From JBPCRW01 sp050996405 (GTDB lineage Bacteria > Acidobacteriota > Blastocatellia > Pyrinomonadales > Pyrinomonadaceae): a stretch of DNA of 41,216 bases. Location of the stretch: contig JBPCRW010000132.1 of the NCBI GenBank assembly GCA_050996405.1, positions 1 to 41,216 of the forward strand, written 5' to 3'. The number at the start of each line of letters is the position of its first letter. Position 1 is the stretch's first letter. The translations under genes and the position numbers were made by a program. The notes beneath the pieces are model-generated. The model saw only the letters and a list, made by a program, of their open reading frames with translations. It had not been told where the DNA came from and did no database searches. This document shows, in pieces, positions 1-7,337 of the stretch.

Positions 1-282
1 AAGGGAAAAGTGGCGGCGATTACGACAGCTTCGCCCGGTTCATTCGGCGGCATTCGCTGTCTGGCTCATTTGCGCGACGTGCTGACGATTCTGCTCGTCA
101 ATACCTTGCCGTCGGAAATTGCGGTCGCCAAAGTCGGCGCGATGTTTGACGGCGACAGCGACGAAATGACAGACGACAATATGCGCGGAATTTTGGAGGA
201 TTTAGGAAAATCGCTATCCGATATGCTGGAAAAAACGCACGGCAAAATCGAAGTGGTCGAAGGCGCGAATTCAACTAGTTAG
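1..282 (+). CDS. NADPH-dependent FMN reductase family protein (3' part only)
   Basis: This is the C-terminal ~93 residues of a flavodoxin-fold reductase; the gene enters from the left edge in frame 1. It reads KGKVAAITTASPGSFGGIR and then a helix with LPSEIAVAKV and a FDGDSD stretch. That matches the last strands and FMN-contacting 'SPG..GG' loop of the SsuE/ArsH/chromate-reductase family. These enzymes use NAD(P)H to reduce FMN, quinones or metal oxyanions in the cytoplasm; the substrate cannot be told from this fragment. The tail after about residue 75 is polar and poorly conserved. The reading frame stays open for 13 more codons after the TAG before a possible tiny ORF. Confidence 0.8.
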   Translation, partial: KGKVAAITTASPGSFGGIRCLAHLRDVLTILLVNTLPSEIAVAKVGAMFDGDSDEMTDDNMRGILEDLGKSLSDMLEKTHGKIEVVEGANSTS

Positions 283-321
283 AATACGTGTTTAGATTGG
301 ACCACAATAGCAATATATTTG

Positions 322-402
322 ATGGTTTTCATTCTACTTCCGTTCAGCGTGCTGGTTGGAATAATGTTTTTGTGGATTAGAAATTCTAACAAATCGGGAT
401 AA
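322..402 (+). CDS. Possible 26-aa single-helix membrane peptide
   Basis: A short ORF begins with ATG and encodes MVFILLPFSVLVGIMFLW, then a short positively charged polar tail (R, N, K), stopping at TAA. This is the layout of a one-pass membrane miniprotein. It sits in the 150-nt gap between the FMN reductase and the thioredoxin-like gene, in the same frame as the reductase. I see no convincing ribosome binding site, so it may be chance. No family is recognised. Confidence 0.2.
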   Translation: MVFILLPFSVLVGIMFLWIRNSNKSG

Positions 403-432
403 CCACGTGGTAAAATAATTGATTTAAAGATA

Positions 433-960
433 ATGAAATTTTCAAAATTATTTTTCGCGGCGGCTCTCTTTTTCGCAATCTTCGCCGTTTCGATTTCGGC
501 GCAGAAAACGTCTGTTTCGGAAACGAAAAAGATTGACGGCGAAGGCTTAAAAAACTTGCTGCCGACGGCGGAAAATAAAAAACCCGTGCTGATAAATTTC
601 TGGGCGACGTGGTGCGGACCGTGTTATTCGGAATTTCCCGAACTCGTCAAAATTGATGCCGACTACCGCAAAAAAGGCTTGAATTTCTCGGTCGTTTCGG
701 TTGACAATATCTCGTTTATCGAAACGAAAGTTCCCGAATTTTTACAGCAGTTCAATGCCGCGATGCCGTCGTATTTAATAGATTACCCGTCGCGCCGCGA
801 AATCGCCAAAGCCATCCGCCAAATCGCGCCGCGCTTTGCCGACCGTTATCCGTTGACGCTGCTTTTCGACGGACGCGGAAATCTCGTCTATCAAAAAATG
901 GGCAGGATTGACGCGAAAATTTTGCGGGCGGAGATTAACAAAGTTTTAGTTAAAAAATGA
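433..960 (+). CDS. Secreted thioredoxin-like (TlpA-type) disulfide oxidoreductase
   Basis: The 175-aa protein starts with a cleavable signal peptide (MKFSKLFFAA, hydrophobic to about residue 20, cleavage near SAQ). It continues into a thioredoxin fold with the active-site motif WCGPC at residues 60-64 inside NFWATWCGPC. This is the TlpA/ResA pattern of periplasmic or envelope thiol-disulfide reductases. These reduce cytochrome c apoprotein or other exported cysteines, although no cytochrome genes are nearby. A cis-proline region is seen near RYPLTLLF (residues ~138-145). The stop overlaps the threonine aldolase start (ATGA), so the two are translationally coupled even though their functions look unrelated. 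Confidence 0.85.
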   Translation: MKFSKLFFAAALFFAIFAVSISAQKTSVSETKKIDGEGLKNLLPTAENKKPVLINFWATWCGPCYSEFPELVKIDADYRKKGLNFSVVSVDNISFIETKVPEFLQQFNAAMPSYLIDYPSRREIAKAIRQIAPRFADRYPLTLLFDGRGNLVYQKMGRIDAKILRAEINKVLVKK

Positions 961-1988
961 TTGATTTACGAAGCGATACAGTAACAAAACCAACACCCGC
1001 GATGCGGCGAGCGATGGCGGAAGCGGAAGTCGGCGACGACGTTTACGCGGAAGACCCGACCGTTAATTTATTGCAGGAAAAAGCCGCCGAAATTTTCGGC
1101 AAAGAAGCCGCGCTGTTTGTCCCGACAGGCTCGATGGGGAATCAAATCGCCGTCAAACTTCATACGAAAGCGGGCGATGAAGTCATCATCGAAGAGCGCG
1201 GGCATATTTTTAATTACGAGATGGGAACGCCCGCAGTCGTGTCAAACGTGATGATTCGCCCCGTCAAAGCCGCGAACGAAAATGGAATGCTGACGTGGAC
1301 GGAAATCGAATCGGCTCTGCGCGTAAACTTACCGTATTACACTTCGCCGACAGGTTTAATTTGTCTGGAAAACACGCATAATTTCGGCGGCGGCAGCGTA
1401 ATGAGCGCGGCGAAAACGAGCGAAATTTGTGATAACGCTCACGCTCTTAATTTGCCCGTTCATCTGGACGGCGCAAGAATTTTTAACGCGGCGGTCGCGC
1501 AAAGCGAGACGGTCGAAAATCTTTCCAAAGATTGCGATTCCGTTCAGTTTTGTTTGTCGAAAGGCTTGGGCGCGCCCGTCGGTTCGATGCTGTTGGGCAG
1601 TAAAGATTTTATCGCGGAAGCCAGAATTTGGCGCAAACGTCTGGGCGGCGGAATGCGGCAGGTCGGGATTCTGGCGGCGGCTGGTTTGATTGCTCTGGAA
1701 GAATCGCCGAAACGCCTGCACGTTGACCACGAAAACGCGCGGGCATTAGCCGAAGGCGTGGCAAACTTAAAAGGCGTTTCGATTGACGCGGAAAAAGTTC
1801 AAACCAACATAGTCATTTTCGACGTTTCCGCAACGGGGAAAACTTCCGCTGAAATCTGCGCCGAGTTAAAAGAAAAAAAAGTTTTGGCGATTCCGTTCGG
1901 CAGAGCGATTCGGATGGTCACGCATTGCGATGTTTCGCGCGAAGATATTGAGAAAACTTTGCAGGCTTTAGAAAAAATTATTCAGTAG
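957..1988 (+). CDS. ltaE: Low-specificity L-threonine aldolase
   Basis: This 343-aa fold-type I PLP enzyme splits L-threonine or L-allo-threonine into glycine and acetaldehyde. It starts with the family signature MIDLRSDTVTKPTPAM, has the cofactor-stacking His at 83 (RGHIFNYE), the PLP-binding Asp171 in HLDGARIFNA, and the Schiff-base Lys202 in CLSKGLGAPVGS. Length is normal for the family and nothing essential is missing. The ATG overlaps the thioredoxin-like stop by 4 nt. It is followed 43 nt later by cytidylate kinase, so a small plus-strand operon is likely. Confidence 0.95.
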   Translation: MIDLRSDTVTKPTPAMRRAMAEAEVGDDVYAEDPTVNLLQEKAAEIFGKEAALFVPTGSMGNQIAVKLHTKAGDEVIIEERGHIFNYEMGTPAVVSNVMIRPVKAANENGMLTWTEIESALRVNLPYYTSPTGLICLENTHNFGGGSVMSAAKTSEICDNAHALNLPVHLDGARIFNAAVAQSETVENLSKDCDSVQFCLSKGLGAPVGSMLLGSKDFIAEARIWRKRLGGGMRQVGILAAAGLIALEESPKRLHVDHENARALAEGVANLKGVSIDAEKVQTNIVIFDVSATGKTSAEICAELKEKKVLAIPFGRAIRMVTHCDVSREDIEKTLQALEKIIQ

Positions 1989-2031
1989 TGTTAAAGTCAA
2001 AATTTACTGACTACTGATTACCGAACTACTG

Positions 2032-2715
2032 ATGATTATCGCCATTGACGGACCTTCGGGCGCGGGAAAATCCACGCTCGGAAAAATGATTGCCAAAAAA
2101 CTGAACCTGCTTTATCTCGACACGGGGGCGATGTATCGCGCCGTCGGCTTGGCTGTCGCGGAAGCCGGAACGGATTTTAACGACACGGAAAAAATTGCCG
2201 AAATTGCCCGCGCGTCAAAAATCGAACTGGTCGGCGCGCCGGAAAATTTGCAGATTTTTTTAAACGGCAGAAACGTTTCGGCGGAAATTCGCACGGCGGA
2301 AATCGGGCAGGCGGCTTCGATTGTTTCGAGCGTCTCCGAAGTTCGCAGAATTCTGGTCGAACATCAGAGATTTTTGGGACAGAATTCGCCGCGCGGCTGC
2401 GTTTTAGACGGGCGTGACATAGGAACGGTCGTTTTTCCAAAAGCAGACGTGAAATTTTTTCTGACGGCAACCGCGAAAGCCAGAGCGCGCCGCCGTTTTG
2501 AAGAAGACACCGAGCGCGGTTTAATGACAACTTACGAACAAACTTTGAGCGAAATAAATCTGCGCGACAAACGCGATGTAACGCGCGCCGATTCGCCGCT
2601 CTCGATTGCCGAAGGCGCGATTGTCATCGACACGAGCGAACTGAATTTAACCGAAGCGTTTGAGCAAATGATAAAAATCGTCGAAGATAAAGATTTTACC
2701 GGCTCTGATAGTTGA
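2032..2715 (+). CDS. cmk: Cytidylate kinase
   Basis: This 227-aa P-loop kinase phosphorylates CMP/dCMP with ATP, feeding CTP and dCTP pools. The N-terminus MIIAIDGPSGAGKSTLGK carries the Walker A loop (residues 7-14). It continues with LYLDTGAMYRAVGL, the CMP-binding segment, and LDGRDIGTVVFP, the conserved cytidylate-kinase signature around residue 130. The lid region ARRRFEEDTERG and RDKRDVTRADSPL are also family features. Length is that of the short type I CMK. The start follows a 43-nt gap holding a 'gactactgattaccgaactactg' type short repeat; a clear Shine-Dalgarno is not seen. Confidence 0.96.
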   Translation: MIIAIDGPSGAGKSTLGKMIAKKLNLLYLDTGAMYRAVGLAVAEAGTDFNDTEKIAEIARASKIELVGAPENLQIFLNGRNVSAEIRTAEIGQAASIVSSVSEVRRILVEHQRFLGQNSPRGCVLDGRDIGTVVFPKADVKFFLTATAKARARRRFEEDTERGLMTTYEQTLSEINLRDKRDVTRADSPLSIAEGAIVIDTSELNLTEAFEQMIKIVEDKDFTGSDS

Positions 2716-2739
2716 ACTTTTCAAGATAATTCTCTGAAT

Positions 2740-2770
2740 TTGACTCGGACGATATCAATCGTGCTATCAT
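2740..2770 (+). promoter_or_regulatory. Possible sigma-70 promoter for the tRNA-Arg/HNH/tRNA-His unit
   Basis: TTGACT (2740-2745) and TATCAT (2765-2770) resemble -35 and -10 boxes about 19 bp from the tRNA-Arg 5' end. The 19-bp spacer is longer than ideal. It is the only candidate in the gap after cmk. Confidence 0.35.
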
Positions 2771-2788
2771 TTCTGTTGCTCTTTTTAT

Positions 2789-3095
2789 GCTCCCGTAGCT
2801 CAGTTGGATAGAGCAACAGCCTTCAAACAGGAGCCTGTGCGGGGAAAAGTAACTTGCACAGTGGAGAGTGCTGTATCGGTGGATCTCTAAGGGAATTGAA
2901 AAATTCCTATGACAATACCGAGGTAATTTTTTGAATTTATTCAAAATCGAACCGTAGAGACTATACGCACTCAGACTGAAATGTCTAAGATATAGTCCAG
3001 ACTTTCAACTTGTTTTCTCGCGGGAAGACAAGGCTTGGGAAACCAAGTGAGGTAAGCTAAGCTGTGGGTCGCACGTTCAAGTCGTGCCGGGGGCA
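2789..3095 (+). tRNA. tRNA-Arg(UCU), interrupted by a group I intron
   Basis: Exon 1 is 2789-2823 and exon 2 is 3057-3095. Joined, they fold into a full cloverleaf. The acceptor is GCTCCCG/CGGGGGC (2789-2795 with 3088-3094), the D stem GCTC/GAGC, and the anticodon stem ACAGC/GCTGT. The loop is CTTCTAA, so the anticodon is TCT (UCU, arginine AGA/AGG). The T arm is GCACG-TTCAAGT-CGTGC and the discriminator is A3095. CCA is not encoded, unlike the neighbouring tRNA-His. The intron sits between anticodon positions 34 and 35, the same place as the cyanobacterial tRNA-Leu(UAA) intron. A decoder for AGA is expected to be essential, so splicing should be required. Confidence 0.93.
2824..3056 (+). ncRNA. 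Group I self-splicing intron in tRNA-Arg(UCU), 233 nt
   Basis: The boundaries follow group I rules. The 5' exon ends in U2823, which can form the U-G wobble of P1: CUUC 2821-2824 pairs GGAG 2830-2833, possibly extended by ACAG/CUGU across one C-C mismatch. The intron ends in G3056. The catalytic core is visible as P7 ACTATA 2960-2965 with TATAGT 2991-2996, inside the classic 'AAGATATAGTCC' group I word, enclosing P8 AGAC/GTCT (2973-2976, 2983-2986). Other hairpins are GGAATT-GAAA-AATTCC (2892-2907) and, after P7, CTTGT/ACAAG (3009-3032) and CTTGG-GAAA-CCAAG (3034-3047), both P9-like with a GNRA loop on the second. No ORF lies inside; it is a minimal ribozyme-type intron. Splicing uses an external guanosine, as in the Azoarcus and cyanobacterial tRNA introns. 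Subclass not determined. Confidence 0.88.
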
Positions 3096-3170
3096 TTATT
3101 TTGATTTTCGATTTTTGAAAGTGCGGCGAAAGTTTTGGCAGTAAATTCCTTTCGTGTTATTCTGGAAGGC

Positions 3171-3617
3171 GTGACGAAATTTTGCACGAAATGCGGATGT
3201 GAAAAAGATTTACTTCTGTTTCCGGCAAAGCGAAAGTCGAAAGACGGACGTGGTTCTTGGTGTCGGGCTTGTTTCAAAGCAAATTGGGACGAGAGGTATT
3301 ATGAAAATCATCAGCCTTACAGAAACAGTCACAATACGAGTCGCGGAAAAATGCGAGAGCAAAACGCGCGAAAGGTTTTTGAATATCTAGCGCAACATCC
3401 TTGCATAATCTGCGGAGAATCTGACTCGATTGTTTTGGAATTTGACCATCGTAATAGAATGGAAAAATCCGGGAACATTTCAAACTTGATTCTTCACGCA
3501 TCGTGGAAACAAATTGTGTTGGAGATTCAAAAATGTGACGTGCTGTGCGCTAATTGTCATCGTCGCAAATCTGCCGCGCAGTTCAAATACAAGCGGCATG
3601 TTTTTGTCAATATCTAA
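3171..3617 (+). CDS. HNH endonuclease between two tRNA genes, candidate intron-associated homing nuclease
   Basis: The protein is about 148 aa. An N-terminal zinc ribbon-like module has CTKC...CRAC cysteine pairs. An HNH nuclease domain follows, with CIIC, then LEFDHRNR (the catalytic His-containing beta strand, as EFDH) and finally VLCANCHRRK, which supplies the second CxxC and the last His. This order is the small phage/mobile HNH family that makes site-specific DNA cuts. I prefer the GTG at 3171, which gives MTKFCTKCG as in relatives; a TTG at 3135 is an alternative. It starts 75 nt after a group I intron-containing tRNA-Arg and stops 4 nt before tRNA-His. A role as the homing nuclease of that intron is inference from position. 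Confidence 0.75.
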   Translation: MTKFCTKCGCEKDLLLFPAKRKSKDGRGSWCRACFKANWDERYYENHQPYRNSHNTSRGKMREQNARKVFEYLAQHPCIICGESDSIVLEFDHRNRMEKSGNISNLILHASWKQIVLEIQKCDVLCANCHRRKSAAQFKYKRHVFVNI

Positions 3618-3621
3618 TTAT

Positions 3622-3698
3622 GGCGGCTATAGTTCAGCGGTTAGAACGTCGGTTTGTGGAGCCGAATGTCGAGGGTTCGATTCCCTCTAGCCGCCCCA
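3622..3698 (+). tRNA. tRNA-His(GUG)
   Basis: This is a complete cloverleaf. The histidine-specific extra G(-1) at 3622 faces C73 at 3695, and CCA is encoded at 3696-3698. The acceptor is GCGGCTA/TAGCCGC, the anticodon stem TCGGT/GCCGA with loop TTGTGGA, so anticodon GTG, and the T arm is GAGGG-TTCGATT-CCCTC. It lies 4 nt after the HNH stop codon and is followed by a run of seven T (3701-3707) that may end the transcript. Confidence 0.96.
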
Positions 3699-3707
3699 TA
3701 TTTTTTT

Positions 3708-4100
3708 AGTTCAATCGCTTGTCTAAATTTTCTTTCTCGTTCAAATTCAATTGTGTGGTCTGATTTTGAGACTAGAGCAAATACCTTTATTCAACTGATT
3801 TACCGATAAAATTTTTGTCAGCGGATTTAGACAAACGAAAAACCGCGCTTGCAATTATTCTCTAAAAGATGCATCATAGTAATGTTCATCCTAACTCTCG
3901 CGTCAGAGATGGCGCACTCGTCAAAAGCGGTTTTGCGGATAAGTTTGAGAGCAGGTTCATTTACAGTTATAGAAGTCGCTCTTGAAATTTTTGAGCATCC
4001 GAAACCGATTCTTCGTTGCCGACCGTTTTTCTCCGAAGTCCAAATTCGATTCGACGCTTCTTTTGAAATTCCCCATTCAGGGAAAAGGTATTTAATTTTT
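3708..4100 (+). other. Gene-free stretch upstream of the RRM gene
   Basis: About 390 nt with no supported gene. An open frame from 3849 runs in phase into the RRM gene, but its translation is a Cys/Phe/His mix with no family look. A good ribosome site lies only before 4101, so I treat this as promoter plus a long 5' leader. Such leaders are common for cold-induced RNA-binding genes, but I see no definite structure. Confidence 0.4.
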
Positions 4101-4463
4101 ATGTCAACAAAACTTTATGTAGGAAATCTTTCCTTTAACACATCGGCGCAGGATTTGGAAAAAATCTTTGGTGAAATCGGCACGGTCGAATCGGCGAATC
4201 TTATCGAAGATCGTGAAACCGGACGCTCGCGCGGATTCGGATTTATCGAAATGTCGAGCAAGGAAGAAGCGCAAAACGCGATTTCTTCGCTCAACGGCAA
4301 AGAAATCGACGGTCGCGCCCTGACTGTCAACGAAGCGAAACCCCGTGAAGAACGCAGCAACGGCGGCGGTAGTCGCGGCGGCGGACGCGGCGGATTTGGC
4401 GGCGGCGGTAGTCGCGGCGGCGGTGGCGGCGGCAACCGCGGCGGCGGCACTTCGCGCTGGTAG
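4101..4463 (+). CDS. Glycine-rich RRM RNA-binding protein
   Basis: This 120-aa protein has one RNA recognition motif (residues 1-78). RNP2 is KLYVGNLSF (residues 4-12) and RNP1 is RGFGFIEM (about 43-50). A tail of GGGSRGG/GGRGG (RGG-like) repeats follows and ends in SRW. It resembles the cyanobacterial and plant cold-inducible glycine-rich RNA-binding proteins, which bind single-stranded RNA and act as chaperones or affect mRNA stability. The start is the ATG at 4101 with GGGAAAAGG 10 nt upstream; the longer frame to 3849 is not credible. The gene ends at a strong palindromic terminator. Confidence 0.93.
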   Translation: MSTKLYVGNLSFNTSAQDLEKIFGEIGTVESANLIEDRETGRSRGFGFIEMSSKEEAQNAISSLNGKEIDGRALTVNEAKPREERSNGGGSRGGGRGGFGGGGSRGGGGGGNRGGGTSRW

Positions 4464-4489
4464 TTTTAACTATTTACAAACGTAAATCA

Positions 4490-4523
4490 GAAAATGCTTT
4501 CGACAATTGTCGAAAGCATTTTC
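4490..4523. terminator. Perfect 17-bp palindrome, bidirectional terminator
   Basis: GAAAATGCTTTCGACAA is followed directly by its exact reverse complement, flanked by A- and T-rich ends. It lies between the convergent RRM and cupin genes, so it can end both transcripts. Confidence 0.85.
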
Positions 4524-4553
4524 TATTTCATTTTCCGATAAATTTTTTTTCGC

Positions 4554-4895
4554 CTACTCCTCGTCGCGCCCGTGAACCTGCGCGGGCGGGTGCGTGGCTT
4601 CGACTGCCGTGAACGTTTCGAGAATTTTATAGGAATGCGCTGCGCCTTTCGGCACAACCCACGAATTACCTTTTTGTAGTAAAATCAACTGTCCTTCGAG
4701 ATGCAGTTCGGCTTTGCCGGAGATTACATAACCGACCGTTTCGTAATCGCGCGCCGGGTGTTCCTTCTTTTTTCCCGGCTCTTCGTTTTCCCACAAACGC
4801 ATTGAAATCGATTTGCCGGAAGCCAGATATTTTTGACCCAGCGCGCCGTGCGGCGAATCGCTCGAATCAACTTTTGTCACTGTCGTATCATCCAT
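4554..4895 (-). CDS. Cupin domain protein
   Basis: This 113-aa single-domain cupin has the core strand pattern ETVGYVISGKAELHLEG, LLQKGNSWVVPKGAAHSYKI and TAVEATHPP. The second cupin motif keeps PxGxxH (PKGAAH), but the first lacks the usual HxH pair, so metal binding may be altered or absent. The start is ATG 4895 with GGGAGGAA upstream; the in-frame extension to 4976 has no family similarity. The substrate is unknown; relatives are sugar-isomerase-like or small stress proteins. It is followed by the terminator shared with the RRM gene. Confidence 0.82.
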   Translation of the reverse strand: MDDTTVTKVDSSDSPHGALGQKYLASGKSISMRLWENEEPGKKKEHPARDYETVGYVISGKAELHLEGQLILLQKGNSWVVPKGAAHSYKILETFTAVEATHPPAQVHGRDEE

Positions 4896-4985
4896 TTTTA
4901 AAATTCCTCCCTTGTTAATTTCAACAGATATTTTATATCTAAAATTGATTATAGAGAGTGATTTTTTGCCCGACAAATCAGATGC

Positions 4986-5492
4986 TTAATTTTTCCGCGT
5001 TCGTCCGGCTGGTTTCGGTTTCTCATTACTTTTCGGCGGCGTTTTCTCATTTTCGATTTCTTTCGCCGGTTTTTGAATTTCAAATTCCTTTTTGTCAGCG
5101 ATTTTGTCGTCAATGTAAACGTCCGCGCGATATTTGCCCGCGAGCCACGAATCTTCGGGCGATGCCGTGAAATTGACGATGTTTTGCTTGCCGTTGGTTT
5201 TGTATCTGACGGTAACGGATTTTGTTTCCGGTTTTAACCCCGCGACATCCGCCGCGACGAGAATCATTTTTACATTCGCCGGTTTTCGTGAAGAAAGCTG
5301 AATGCGAAAATGCAGAATTTTATCGGCAGTCGAAAAATTTTCGATTTCGTCCGCCGCTTTGCCCGCGCCGTCGTCGCGCATCAGAGAAATTTGTTCAACG
5401 CCGACCGGCGCGTTGTCGTCCGCGTTTTCTTCCTGCGCCGCCACGTTTATTCCGAAAAAAAGACAGAAAATTCCTACGAAAATTATTTTCAC
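4986..5492 (-). CDS. Secreted hypothetical protein
   Basis: This 168-aa protein has an N-terminal signal peptide (MKIIFVGIFCLFFGINVAAQ, cleavage near residue 20). The middle looks beta-rich and Ig-like (FRIQLSSRKPANVKMILVAA... WLAGKYRADVYIDD). The last 35 residues are Lys/Pro/Glu-rich and probably disordered. The start is GTG with GGAGG 6 nt upstream. It lies on the same strand as the lycopene cyclase remnant 90 nt upstream and may be co-transcribed. I do not recognise a family; an extracytoplasmic binding or adhesion domain is the most that can be said. Confidence 0.7.
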   Translation of the reverse strand: MKIIFVGIFCLFFGINVAAQEENADDNAPVGVEQISLMRDDGAGKAADEIENFSTADKILHFRIQLSSRKPANVKMILVAADVAGLKPETKSVTVRYKTNGKQNIVNFTASPEDSWLAGKYRADVYIDDKIADKKEFEIQKPAKEIENEKTPPKSNEKPKPAGRTRKN

Positions 5493-5583
5493 AATTTTCC
5501 TCCAAACCTTTTTAAATTTTTTGTTTGTTCTCCTGTTTATTGGTGCGGTGACTTTTAATTTAGTTGCACGCAGGCGCGGAAAA

Positions 5584-6731
5584 TTATTTTAGTTTTTCGG
5601 CGGCAACTTGGATGGCGGCTTTGGCGAACGGCGCGAGCGGCACGGTTCGCATTATTTTTAAATCCTCTTTGACGGAAGTATCTTCATCGAGAAATTTTAA
5701 AACCTGCCGCGTTTTATTTTTTGAAAAAAGCTGTGTAAAAACATCATCTGCCGGATGTTTTTTCGTCTGTAAAACGTCAAGCAAAACCGAATCGAGATAA
5801 TCTTTCCAAACGCGGAATGCGGATTTTGAATTCTGAATTCTGAATTCTCCAAATTCGCAACTAATTTTTGCAGCCTTCGCTGCGTTCGCTGAAACGAATA
5901 TCCGGTTGAAGGTTTAACGCCGCCGCCCGCCGTGCCGATGCGAATAATTTTCGGCGCGGGAAATTCCGCGTGCGGCTCGTCGGACATCGGAATTACGCCG
6001 CGCTCGGTTTCCGTGATTTTGTAATTTTCGATTTTTAAAGTTTCGCGGATATATTTTTTTAGATTCATTTCATATTCGTTTTGCGTTAAAAGATTGTCCG
6101 AGAAAACGGTAAATTCGATTAAGGCTTTTTTTGCGGAAAAAGGTAGAATATAAACAAAACGACATTCATTTTTCTGCTCGACGCGGAAATCGAAAAGCGT
6201 CGGCTCGTTCGGATTAAAAAATTCGTTTTTCGTTTCAATCGTCCAGCCAAAAAAATGCTGCCAGAGGTTTCGATATTTTGGATTGTCGTAAGTTTTTCGA
6301 GTCGCGCTGTCGAAAATAAATTCCTTTGCGATGAACAAATCTTTGCTCGTTTCGAGCGTTTCGTTTTCGACTTTTTGAATGTCCGCCCGCAAAAATTCGA
6401 TGTTTGAATTCGCGCTTATTTTATCGAAAATAAATGCGTAAAAGTCGGCGGCGCGAATCATTTTATATTCGTATTCGCCCGTGTTTAAAAGTTTTGAAAA
6501 CCCGCGCGTCCCGTGAAACCAAAAACTTTTCCACCTGTGGAAAACTATTTTTTCAAATGCCGATTTCTCTTTTTCCCAGAAACACCACGTATGGTCGTTT
6601 GTGTTTTTCGCAACGCGATCAACGACGAGAATTTTTTTGTCGCGCAGCAGGCTTTCGTTCAAATAAAAGACGAGCGAAAGTCCAGCCATTCCGCCGCCCG
6701 CGATAATGTAATCGTATTCGTTGTTTGCCAC
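5584..6731 (-). pseudogene. crtY: Lycopene beta-cyclase (CrtY-like), frameshifted at a short repeat
   Basis: The N-terminal piece (6731 to about 5855) is a clear FAD-dependent lycopene cyclase. It has YDYIIAGGGMAGLSL (dinucleotide-binding GxGxxG-type loop), a NDHTWCFWE motif typical of Bacteroidota-type CrtY, and RIGTAGGGVKPSTGYSFQR near the end. That frame then runs into nonsense (from about residue 300) and stops at 5697. The true C-terminus is in another frame: VWKDYLDSVLLDVLQTKKHP...FLDEDTSVKEDLKIM, stopping at 5584. The frame change falls within 5812-5855, which holds a gaattctgaattctg repeat. The enzyme would make beta-carotene-type ends from lycopene. It is either inactivated, rescued by recoding, or a sequencing error; no other carotenoid genes are in the window. 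Confidence 0.78.
5812..5855. repeat. Short 'gaattctgaattctg' repeat inserted in the lycopene cyclase
   Basis: Three successive 'gaattct' units, preceded by 'gcggaatgcggatttt', lie exactly where the lycopene cyclase changes frame. In the first frame the minus strand codes NSEFRIQNPHSAF, a low-complexity peptide with no place in the family. Confidence 0.65.
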
Positions 6732-6796
6732 GTCTCTATTTAGTTTGGCAAAAACGCGCCGTCAATTCAAAGAATTTGTGTTATTTTATTTGCATT

Positions 6797-7237
6797 ATGA
6801 GAAAAATTATTTTTGTTTGTTTGATTATTTTGGCTAGTTTGAATTTAAGTTTCGCGCAATCCAAAGCGGACGAGAAAATGAAAACTGAAATTCGCGCCGT
6901 GATGGACGCGCAGGTTGTCGCATGGAACGCCGGTTCGATTGACGGATTTATGAAAGGCTACTGGAATTCGCCGGATTTAAAATTTGTGTCCGGCGCAAAC
7001 GTCACGCGCGGCTGGCAGCCGACGCTTGACCGTTATAAAAAAAGTTATGATTCAAAAGCGAAAATGGGAACGCTGACGTTTTCGGATTTGGAAATTACGA
7101 TTTTGTCAAAAGACGCGGCGGTCGTGCTTGGCAGTTGGAGTTTGCAGCGCGAAAAAGATAATCCGCACGGAAAATTTACGCTCACGTTTCGCAAATTTAG
7201 AGACGGCTGGAAAATTATTATTGACCACACATCTTGA
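6797..7237 (+). CDS. Secreted SnoaL/DUF4440-like (NTF2-fold) protein
   Basis: This 146-aa protein has a signal peptide (MRKIIFVCLIILASLNLSFA) and then a compact NTF2-like domain: an AVMDAQVVAWNAGSIDGFM helix, YWNSPDLKFVSG, GWQPTLDRYKKSY, strands LTFSDLEITILSKDAAVVLGSW, and WKIIIDHTS at the end. This matches YybH/DUF4440 proteins, exported relatives of ketosteroid isomerase with unknown ligands. The start is the ATG at 6797; the frame upstream to 6725 lacks a ribosome site. The gene is divergent from the lycopene cyclase with 65 bp between them that must carry both promoters. Confidence 0.85.
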   Translation: MRKIIFVCLIILASLNLSFAQSKADEKMKTEIRAVMDAQVVAWNAGSIDGFMKGYWNSPDLKFVSGANVTRGWQPTLDRYKKSYDSKAKMGTLTFSDLEITILSKDAAVVLGSWSLQREKDNPHGKFTLTFRKFRDGWKIIIDHTS

Positions 7238-7337
7238 TTTTAAGTTCGTGGTTTTTAATTGCGCGGAACAATTTTTGCCAGTCAAAATTTATCTGTTTTA
7301 TTTTAAGACATAATTTCAACAAACACAGGAAAAATTT

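Noticed and set aside
2824..3056. Group II intron or riboswitch
   Set aside because: Too short and lacks domain V; the P7 core and terminal G fit group I.
3849..4100. N-terminal extension of the RRM protein
   Set aside because: Open frame only; no family similarity, and the good ribosome site and RRM start are at 4101.
4115..4450. Proline-rich minus-strand ORF
   Set aside because: Mirror of the Gly-rich RGG tail codons of the RRM gene, not a gene.
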